Shown here: positions 22,974 through 28,646 of the stretch, piece by piece
Position numbering within the stretch: the stretch's first letter is position 1
Layout: every line of letters starts with the position of its first letter
Source of the DNA: RGIG2000 sp045612665
GTDB lineage: Bacteria; Bacillota; Clostridia; Oscillospirales; CAG-272
Assembly (NCBI GenBank): GCA_045612665.1
Contig: JAZKZO010000064.1
Location: 1-28,646, forward strand
Direction of reading: 5' to 3'
Length of the DNA: 28,646 nt
The notes under the pieces: model-generated
What the model saw: only the letters and a program-made list of their open reading frames with translations
The model's database searches: none
What the model was told of the DNA's origin: nothing
Position numbers and translations under genes: made by a program

Positions 22974-24647
22974 TTAGAAAAGTCCTGTGATCTTTCCGTT
23001 GTTATCTACGTCAATGTTGAGTGCGGCAGGAGCCTTTGGAAGACCTGGCATTGTCATAATAGCACCTGTAAGAGCTACCATAAAGCCTGCACCTGCGCTG
23101 AGCTTAACCTCTCTTACTGTGAGAGTAAAGCCTGTTGGACGACCGAGCTTTGTTTGGTCATCGGAGAGCGAATACTGTGTCTTAGCCATACATACAGGGA
23201 ACTTCTTATATGCAGGATCAAGAGATTCGAACTCTGCGATTGCCTTTGAAGCAGCTGCGTCAAACTTAACATCGGCAGCACCGTAGATTTCCTTAGCTAC
23301 TGTAATAATCTTGTCCTTAATTGACATATCGTCAGGATAGAGACAATGGAAGTTGCTTTCCTTATCGCAAGCCTCAACAACCTTTTTAGCAAGCTCAATT
23401 CCGCCTTCTCCGCCCTTTGCGAATACCTCGCTGAGTGCGAAATCTGCGCCCTTAGCAAGGCAAATTTCCTCAACTGCCTTAAGCTCAGCATCGCTATCGC
23501 TACCGAAGCGATTGATAGCAACAACAACAGGAACGCCATACTTTTGAAGGTTATCAATATGAGCCTCGAGGTTAACTGCGCCTTTCTTAAGAGCCTCTAC
23601 GTTTTCAGTACCGAGGTCAGCCTTTGCAACACCACCGTTATACTTAAGAGCACGAACGGTTGCAACGAGAACTACTGCAGATGGCTTAAGGTTAGCGAAG
23701 CGACACTTGATATCAAAGAACTTCTCTGCACCAAGGTCAGCACCAAATCCAGCCTCTGTGATTGTGTAATCTGCGAGCTTAAGCGCAAGCTTTGTTGCTC
23801 TTACTGAGTTACATCCGTGTGCGATATTAGCGAATGGTCCACCGTGAATAATTGCAGGTGTGTTTTCGAGAGTTTGTACAAGGTTTGGCTTAAGTGCGTC
23901 CTTAAGAACTGCTGCCATAGCGCCGTTTACGCCGAGATCACGACAGTAAACAGGGCTTCCGTCATACTTATAAGCAACCAAAATTCTACCGAGTCTTTCC
24001 TTAAGGTCGGCAATATCCTCGCTAAGGCAAAGGATAGCCATGATTTCACTTGCAACAGTAATCATAAAGTGGTCTTCTCTTGGAACACCGTCCATCTTTG
24101 TACCAAGACCTACTACTACGTTACGGAGTGCTCTATCATTCATATCGAGAACACGAGAGAAAAGAATTCTTCTTTGGTCGATGCCAAGTGCGTTACCCTG
24201 TTGAATGTGGTTGTCAATGATTGCGCTAAGAAGGTTATTAGCAGTTGTGATTGCGTGGAAGTCGCCTGTGAAGTGAAGGTTGATGTCCTCCATAGGAAGA
24301 ACCTGTGCGTATCCACCGCCTGCTGCTCCGCCCTTTACACCGAATACAGGGCCAAGAGATGGCTCACGAAGAGCGATGATTGTGTCCTTGCCGATTTTGC
24401 TCATAGCCATACCAAGACCAACTGTTGTAGTTGTCTTACCCTCACCTGCTGGTGTTGGGTTGATAGCTGTTACGAGGATAAGCTTACCGTCCTTCTTATC
24501 CTTCATTCTGTTGAGGAACTCGTCTGTGATCTTTGCCTTATATCTTCCATAAGGCTCGTACTCCTCCTCACGAAGTCCGATTTTTTCTGCGATTTTTGAG
24601 ATTGGCTCAAGGGTCGCGCCCTGTGCGATTTCAATGTCTGTCAACAT
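22974..24647 (-). CDS. fhs: Formate-tetrahydrofolate ligase
   Basis: Uses ATP to join formate to tetrahydrofolate, giving 10-formyl-THF for purines, formyl-methionine or the Wood-Ljungdahl methyl branch. With the ATG at 24647 it has 557 residues, the standard size; AAGGAGG sits at the correct distance, while an upstream in-frame start lies on the ribosome site. Motifs: NPTPAGEGKTTTTVGLG (P-loop), REPSLGPVFGVKGGAAGGG, and the C-terminal RPTGFTLTVREVKLSAGAGF. It heads an operon with tsaE, tsaB, rpiB and araA. No other acetogenesis gene is visible, so a simple one-carbon role is the safe reading. Confidence 0.98.
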   Translation of the reverse strand: MLTDIEIAQGATLEPISKIAEKIGLREEEYEPYGRYKAKITDEFLNRMKDKKDGKLILVTAINPTPAGEGKTTTTVGLGMAMSKIGKDTIIALREPSLGPVFGVKGGAAGGGYAQVLPMEDINLHFTGDFHAITTANNLLSAIIDNHIQQGNALGIDQRRILFSRVLDMNDRALRNVVVGLGTKMDGVPREDHFMITVASEIMAILCLSEDIADLKERLGRILVAYKYDGSPVYCRDLGVNGAMAAVLKDALKPNLVQTLENTPAIIHGGPFANIAHGCNSVRATKLALKLADYTITEAGFGADLGAEKFFDIKCRFANLKPSAVVLVATVRALKYNGGVAKADLGTENVEALKKGAVNLEAHIDNLQKYGVPVVVAINRFGSDSDAELKAVEEICLAKGADFALSEVFAKGGEGGIELAKKVVEACDKESNFHCLYPDDMSIKDKIITVAKEIYGAADVKFDAAASKAIAEFESLDPAYKKFPVCMAKTQYSLSDDQTKLGRPTGFTLTVREVKLSAGAGFMVALTGAIMTMPGLPKAPAALNIDVDNNGKITGLF

Positions 24648-24687
24648 TTTTGAAATCCTCCTTTTCAAGTCTACATTTAGTGATTAT

Positions 24688-24716
24688 ATTCTAGCACATA
24701 TTTATCAAAAAATCAA
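24688..24716 (-). promoter_or_regulatory. Predicted promoter of the fhs operon
   Basis: On the minus strand TTGATT (24711-24716) and TAGAAT (24688-24693) are separated by 17 bp. It is divergent from the tRNA promoter starting 19 bp away. Confidence 0.65.
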
Positions 24717-24734
24717 ATATTTTTTATATATTTG

Positions 24735-24763
24735 TTTACAAAATCGTAAATTTGTGGTATACT
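24735..24763 (+). promoter_or_regulatory. Predicted promoter of tRNA-Arg
   Basis: TTTACA (24735-24740) and TATACT (24758-24763) have a 17-bp spacer and lie about 50 bp upstream of the mature tRNA 5' end. Confidence 0.75.
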
Positions 24764-24814
24764 CTTGGTGTTTTCAACATATTTTTATACAATTTACACA
24801 ATTAAAGCTAACAT

Positions 24815-24891
24815 CTGCCCGTGGCACAGCTGGATAGCGCATCAGACTCCGACTCTGAAGGTCATAGGTTCAACTCCTATCGGGCAGGCCA
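24815..24891 (+). tRNA. tRNA-Arg (anticodon CCG), CCA encoded
   Basis: The cloverleaf folds by eye. The 7-bp acceptor is CTGCCCG/CGGGCAG (24815-24821 and 24881-24887); the anticodon stem is TCAGA/TCTGA with loop CTCCGAC, so the anticodon CCG is at 24849-24851. The T stem is ATAGG/CCTAT with loop TTCAACT. Discriminator G is followed by an encoded CCA (24889-24891). The D stem GCAC/GCGC has one A-C mismatch. It decodes CGG, a codon that is rare in AT-rich genomes. Confidence 0.95.
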
Positions 24892-24921
24892 AAAACCTCG
24901 TTCTTCGGAACGAGGTTTTTT
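24892..24921 (+). terminator. Intrinsic terminator of tRNA-Arg
   Basis: A 12-bp perfect stem (24892-24903 with 24908-24919) closes a stable cUUCGg loop and ends in a T-run. It begins at the base after the CCA, so the primary transcript has almost no 3' trailer. Confidence 0.92.
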
Positions 24922-24923
24922 AT

Positions 24924-25045
24924 CCATTGCGAAAGCGATGGTATATCATCACGCTTTAGCGTGTATCTCATCACCGAAGGTGTATATCATCAGCCCCTTG
25001 GGCTGTATATCATCAAGGACGACGAGTCGTCCTTGCATCTCGCTA
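24924..25045. repeat. Chain of five hairpins joined by a conserved 8-nt linker
   Basis: Five palindromes of different sequence follow one another. They are CCATTGC-GAAA-GCGATGG (24924-24941), CACGC-TTTA-GCGTG (24950-24963), CACC-GAA-GGTG (24972-24982), CAGCCC-CTT-GGGCTG (24991-25005) and a 9-bp perfect stem at 25015-25034. Between them stands the repeat GTATATCATCA at 24941-24951, 24963-24973 (one change), 24982-24992 and 25005-25015, with a decayed copy at 25035-25045. The unpaired core of each repeat is TATATCAT (TATCTCAT once); its outer TG and CA belong to the stems. No coding potential. It starts 3 nt after the tRNA terminator. This and the spacer to 25089 are otherwise empty. Confidence 0.85.
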
Positions 25046-25089
25046 TTTCAATGTTTTTTGCTTTTATTTTCAAATTCTTAAAAAAGTAT

Positions 25090-25118
25090 TTGATTTTATG
25101 ACTGTTTTGTGGTAGAAT
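25090..25118 (+). promoter_or_regulatory. Predicted promoter of the symporter gene
   Basis: TTGATT (25090-25095) and TAGAAT (25113-25118) are separated by 17 bp, 32 bp upstream of the ATG. The boxes are identical to those of the divergent fhs promoter. Confidence 0.7.
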
Positions 25119-25150
25119 AGATACAACTTGCGAAAAATGGAGATTTTATA

Positions 25151-26515
25151 ATGGATTCAGAAACAAAAAGAAGCTCATTTACCGGCAAGCTTGGATTTAT
25201 ACTTGCAGCTGCGGGTAGTGCCGTTGGTCTTGGAAACATTTGGCGTTTCCCTTATCTTGCGGCAAAATACGGTGGCGGTATATTCCTGCTTGTCTATATA
25301 ATTTTGTCGGTAACCTTCGGCTTTGCGCTTATGGTTGCAGAGATTGCGATAGGAAGAAAAACTCAACAAAGCCCTCTCGGTGCGTTCAAAACACTCAACA
25401 AGCGCTTTTCTTGGGTAGGAATTCTTGCAACGGTAATCCCTGTGCTTATTCTTCCCTACTACTCGGTAATCGGTGGTTGGGTAACCAAATATATGGTTGG
25501 ATTTATGACCGGCTCTATGGGCGATATGGCAAACGACTCATACTTTGGAGATTATATCGGTAAAATCGGCGAGCCTATTATTTGGTTTGTACTCTTTATT
25601 GCCGTTACTGCTCTTATCGTTATTTTCGGTGTACAAAAGGGTGTTGAAAAGGTGAGCAAGGTAATGATGCCTGCGCTCGTTATTTTGATGCTATTCATAG
25701 TTATCTACTCTCTTTGTACAATTGACGGTGCTTGGTCAGGTGTAATCTATTACATCAAGCCTGATTTCTCACATTTCTCTATTATGACCGTTGTAGCGGC
25801 GATGGGACAGCTCTTCTACTCAATGTCGCTTGCTATGGGAATTATGATTACCTTCGGCTCATATATGAAAAAGGATATCAGCATTGAAAAATCAACACAC
25901 CAAATCGAAATTTTCGACACAGGTATCGCTTTTCTTGCAGGTCTTATGATTGTTCCTGCGGTATTCGCCTTCTCAGGTGGAGATCCCGCAGCACTCGGAA
26001 AGGGTCCCGGACTTATGTTCATCACTCTTCCAAAGGTATTTAGCACAATGCCTGGTGGTGCTGTAATCGGAACAATATTCTTCATGATGGTGCTTTTGGC
26101 GGCGCTCACCTCGGCTATTTCTCTTATGGAAACAATCGTTTCGGTTGTTATGGACAAGTTTAAGCTTAAGAGATGGGTTTCCTGTCTTGTTGTTTTAGGT
26201 GTTTCCCTTTTACTTGGTCTTCCATCGGCGCTTGGCTTTAGCGTTTGGGCAGAGGTTAAGATTCTCGGAATGCAATTCCTTGACCTCTTCGACTTTGTAA
26301 GCAACAGTGTTCTTATGCCTATTGTTGCACTCGCAACTGCTATATTTGTTGGATTTATTTTGAAGCCACAGACTCTTATTGAGGAAGCTGAGCTCTCCGG
26401 CAAATTCAAGGCAAAGAAGCTATTTGAGGTTATGATAAAGTGGATTGCTCCTGTATTTATTCTTGCAATTCTCGTTTCATCAATTCTCGATGTATTCGGA
26501 ATAGTTAAAATATAA
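25151..26515 (+). CDS. Sodium-dependent transporter, neurotransmitter:sodium symporter (NSS/SNF) family
   Basis: A 454-residue membrane protein with about 11-12 helices and the LeuT fold. Helix 1 carries the family signature AAAGSAVGLGNIWRFPYLAAKYGGG, the unwound segment that binds sodium and substrate. QLFYSMSLAMGIMITFGSY (helix 6 region) and MMVLLAALTSAISLMETIV (helix 8, sodium site) follow in order. Bacterial members import amino acids such as tyrosine, tryptophan or leucine with sodium; substrate cannot be assigned here. GGAG lies 8 nt before the ATG. The gene is alone between its promoter and terminator. Confidence 0.95.
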   Translation: MDSETKRSSFTGKLGFILAAAGSAVGLGNIWRFPYLAAKYGGGIFLLVYIILSVTFGFALMVAEIAIGRKTQQSPLGAFKTLNKRFSWVGILATVIPVLILPYYSVIGGWVTKYMVGFMTGSMGDMANDSYFGDYIGKIGEPIIWFVLFIAVTALIVIFGVQKGVEKVSKVMMPALVILMLFIVIYSLCTIDGAWSGVIYYIKPDFSHFSIMTVVAAMGQLFYSMSLAMGIMITFGSYMKKDISIEKSTHQIEIFDTGIAFLAGLMIVPAVFAFSGGDPAALGKGPGLMFITLPKVFSTMPGGAVIGTIFFMMVLLAALTSAISLMETIVSVVMDKFKLKRWVSCLVVLGVSLLLGLPSALGFSVWAEVKILGMQFLDLFDFVSNSVLMPIVALATAIFVGFILKPQTLIEEAELSGKFKAKKLFEVMIKWIAPVFILAILVSSILDVFGIVKI

Positions 26516-26517
26516 TG

Positions 26518-26551
26518 AAAAATCCACACTCGGTTGAGTGTGGATTTTTTG
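26518..26551. terminator. Bidirectional intrinsic terminator
   Basis: The stem ATCCACACTC/GAGTGTGGAT (26522-26531 and 26536-26545) with a GGTT loop is flanked by A-run and T-run. Loop and closing CTC/GAG pairs are the same as in the terminator at 2831-2852. The remaining gap to 26638 shows nothing further. Confidence 0.9.
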
Positions 26552-26638
26552 CTAACACAATAAAGTATTTAGGTAAAATCGGGCAAGATGCACTGAAATT
26601 TCGCGCTCCAAGGTCGCCATTGCAAAGTGAGCGTTTTA

Positions 26639-27799
26639 TTACCAGTTTGTGCTCCAACGAGTTAGATATTCCTTTGCAAAAAGGTCTTCGGTCGAGAATT
26701 TCGCACCTTGTGTGCTATTCTCGATTTTTTTCTTTAGCATATCTAAAAAGCCCTTTTCATCAAGTGGGAGCGTGATTTTCTTGCCTGTCCAAGACGATGC
26801 GTACGAGGCGTTACATATAACGACCTCATTCAATGCATCGGTAGCAGGGGAAATAAGCTTCTCACCGTAAAGAATAGCATTTGCAAAGTTTTGCAAAATC
26901 AGCCTGTGTCCGTTATAATCCTCATCAGAAATGACGGTTTCGCTTAACACGGGCGCTTCGCATTTTCCGGCGCAATAATCTCTTTCACTTTTCGAAAGCT
27001 CGGTCAAGGTAAGTGTTCCCTTTTCGAGAACAATTTTGCCCCTCTCGCCTGTTATTTCAAGGCGGTTAGTGCCCGGAAATTCACCTGTTGAGGTAATAAA
27101 GACTCCGCTTGCGCCGTTTTCATATTCGGCATAAATGGTCGCCTCATCCTCTACCTCGATATTATGATATTTTCCCTCGTTGCATACGGCATATATGCTA
27201 CTCGGCATTCCGCAAAGCCATTGCCACAAGTCGAGATTATGTGGAGCTTGATTTGTAAGCACTCCACCGCCCTCGCCCTGCCAGGTTGCGCGCCAAGAGC
27301 CCGAGGCATAATATTCATCAGTTCTATACCAATTTGTAATAATCCAGCACGAGCGCTTGATTTTGCCGATTTTCCCGTCATCTATCATTCTTTTGGCAAG
27401 CGAAAAAAGCTTGTTTGTTCTTTGATTTAGCATTACCGCAAAAAGCTTTCCACTTTCCTTTTGCGCCTCGAAAAGCTCATTCATACCATAGGTATATACG
27501 CCAAGTGGCTTTTCGCTTATAACATGGTGTCCGCTTTTGAGAGCCTTAAGAGCGATAGATGGGTGAAAATAATGAGGTGTTGAAATGATTACGGCATCTG
27601 CGATTTTGCTATCTAAAAGCTCATCGCTTGTTTTAAACAACGGAACGTTCGGAAAAACATCTCCAAGCGCACCGAGTCTGTTTTCATCGGTATCGCAAAG
27701 GGCGCAAAGCTCCATTCCGTCAACCTCACCGTTAAAAATGGTGGTTGCGTGAGCTGTGCCTATGTTTCCAATTCCGATTACTGCCACCTTTATGCTCAT
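26639..27799 (-). CDS. Gfo/Idh/MocA family oxidoreductase
   Basis: A 386-residue NAD(P)-dependent dehydrogenase of the glucose-fructose/inositol/rhizopine family. The Rossmann motif VAVIGIGNIGTAHA starts at residue 5, and the conserved lysine lies in SEKPLG near residue 96. The C-terminal alpha/beta domain has EGGGVLTNQAPHNLDLWQWLCG (the family's substrate-pocket His region) and FPGTNRLEI. Its ATG overlaps the stop of the upstream paralogue by 4 nt (ATGA), so the two are co-translated. Substrate is unknown; sugars, sugar acids or inositols are usual. The C-terminal 50 residues after the core look lineage-specific. Confidence 0.92.
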   Translation of the reverse strand: MSIKVAVIGIGNIGTAHATTIFNGEVDGMELCALCDTDENRLGALGDVFPNVPLFKTSDELLDSKIADAVIISTPHYFHPSIALKALKSGHHVISEKPLGVYTYGMNELFEAQKESGKLFAVMLNQRTNKLFSLAKRMIDDGKIGKIKRSCWIITNWYRTDEYYASGSWRATWQGEGGGVLTNQAPHNLDLWQWLCGMPSSIYAVCNEGKYHNIEVEDEATIYAEYENGASGVFITSTGEFPGTNRLEITGERGKIVLEKGTLTLTELSKSERDYCAGKCEAPVLSETVISDEDYNGHRLILQNFANAILYGEKLISPATDALNEVVICNASYASSWTGKKITLPLDEKGFLDMLKKKIENSTQGAKFSTEDLFAKEYLTRWSTNW

Positions 27800-28646
27800 C
27801 TAAAAGAATCTCCCATATTTACAGTAGCATTTTCCTTAACGTTTTCTTTTCTTCTTGAGGTTGCAATTCGCTTTTTTAATTCCTCATAGAATAGGTCATG
27901 GTCAAAATTCTTTATTTCAATTTCCTTGCCTAAAAATCCTGACATATGAAGTGCATTTGAAATAGTGAGTCCGTTAATTCCCTCTCTGCCGTCTGCTACA
28001 AGAGGCTCACCTCTTAAAATTGCGCCTGCAAATGCGTTTAAAACGCCTACGTGCTGCTCGTTCTTACCGTCAGTTTCAACCTCGATATATTCCATCTTAG
28101 GTGCGGCAAAGGCAACCTCGTTTGTTCTTGAAAATTCGCTTTCGAACATTTCAAGCTTCCACATCTTAACCTTTCCGTCCTCGCAAAGAAGCTTTGCACC
28201 CTCTAAAAGAACCTCAAGACGGTTAGTACCGGGCACGTCGCCTGTTGACGTTATAAAGGTACCCGTTGCGCCGTTTTCAAATTCCCAATATGAGGTAACG
28301 TCATCCTCAACCTCAATGTCGTGGTGCTTACCGAAGAACATTTTTGCGTGTACCTTGGTTGGCATACCGCAAATCCACTGATAGAGGTCAAGGTTGTGTG
28401 GGCACTGATTAAGAAGAACGCCACCGCCCTCGCCGCTCCAGGTGGCACGCCAGTCGCCACTGTCGTAATACGCCTGCGGACGGTACCAGTCGGTAATGAT
28501 CCACGACGTTCTGCGAATCTGCCCCAGTTCACCGCTGTCGATAATTTCCTTCATTTTGCGGTACAAACAGTTGGTGCGCTGGTTGAACATCATGCCAAAC
28601 TTTACGTTGCACTTGTCCGCCATGGCGTTCATTTCACGCACCTGCT
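27796..28646 (-). CDS. Gfo/Idh/MocA family oxidoreductase, 5' end outside the window
   Basis: A partial gene: 283 C-terminal residues are present, and comparison with the neighbour at 26639-27799 shows that about 105 N-terminal residues, including the Rossmann motif, lie beyond the window edge. A GTG at 28641 is not the true start. The shared segments are clear: FNQRTNCLY, WIITDWYRP, GDWRATWSGEGGGVLLNQCPHNLDLYQWICGMP (compare the same place in the neighbour) and FITSTGDVPGTNRLEV. The pair arose by tandem duplication and probably acts on related substrates or as one heteromeric enzyme. Base composition and codon use change within the gene near 28420, with the upstream part richer in GC. Confidence 0.9.
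   Translation of the reverse strand, partial: QVREMNAMADKCNVKFGMMFNQRTNCLYRKMKEIIDSGELGQIRRTSWIITDWYRPQAYYDSGDWRATWSGEGGGVLLNQCPHNLDLYQWICGMPTKVHAKMFFGKHHDIEVEDDVTSYWEFENGATGTFITSTGDVPGTNRLEVLLEGAKLLCEDGKVKMWKLEMFESEFSRTNEVAFAAPKMEYIEVETDGKNEQHVGVLNAFAGAILRGEPLVADGREGINGLTISNALHMSGFLGKEIEIKNFDHDLFYEELKKRIATSRRKENVKENATVNMGDSFR

Noticed and set aside
23817..24599. Plus-strand 260-residue frame opposite fhs
   Set aside because: Cys- and Ser-rich shadow of a highly conserved gene.
24924..25045. CRISPR array
   Set aside because: The conserved unit is only 11 nt, spacers are palindromes of 11-20 nt, and no cas genes are near.
25816..26529. Minus-strand frame over the symporter gene
   Set aside because: Antisense shadow; the sense strand has the clear NSS signature.

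Overview
The window reads as an AT-rich chromosomal segment of a Gram-positive, probably spore-forming Clostridia (Bacillota) bacterium, likely an uncultured gut-type lineage. Supporting signs are strong AGGAGG-type ribosome sites, vegetative promoters with 17-18 bp spacers, Ser-rich lipoproteins, a CD1247-type protein beside efp, SpoVB and SleB-like sporulation or cell-wall genes, and formate-tetrahydrofolate ligase. Nearly all the DNA is accounted for by about 22 genes. No phage, insertion sequence, rRNA or CRISPR array is visible.

Layout, left to right. (1) 10-828: a sugar-phosphate isomerase/epimerase-like TIM barrel on the minus strand, divergent from a secreted beta-helix-like protein (999-2825). 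(2) 2868-5120, minus: pepQ-like peptidase, efp and a CD1247-type protein with a striking Cys-X-Cys tract. (3) 5243-6220, plus: a lipoprotein with a Ser/Glu linker and a domain that resembles secreted toxin-like domains; convergent with tcdA (6248-6952). (4) 7063-9593, plus: a SpoVB/MurJ-type flippase with a sigma-E-like promoter, then a SleB-like cell-wall hydrolase. (5) 9789-17602, minus: a seven-gene arginine operon in transcription order argG-argH-argC-argJ-argB-argD-argF. It has a near-perfect promoter and ArgR-like boxes upstream. (6) 17831-19780, minus: a large lipoprotein with an internal duplication. (7) 19927-24647, minus: fhs-tsaE-tsaB-rpiB-araA, a tight operon mixing one-carbon metabolism, tRNA t6A synthesis and pentose isomerases. 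(8) 24815-24891: tRNA-Arg(CCG) with its own promoter and terminator, followed at once by a chain of small hairpins joined by an invariant 8-nt linker. (9) 25151-26515, plus: a sodium:neurotransmitter-symporter family transporter. (10) 26639-end, minus: two tandem paralogous Gfo/Idh/MocA oxidoreductases, the upstream one cut by the window edge.

The arginine operon is complete from glutamate to arginine: ArgJ recycles the acetyl group, so neither ArgA nor ArgE is needed, but carbamoyl-phosphate synthetase is not here. TsaE and TsaB (t6A synthesis) and TcdA (which cyclises t6A to ct6A) act on the same tRNA nucleotide from separate loci. The least explained parts are two non-coding structures: the hairpin chain at 24924-25045 and a 123-nt palindromic, MITE-like element at 9670-9792 abutting the end of argF. 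Product calls come from motif recognition by eye; no database search was run.
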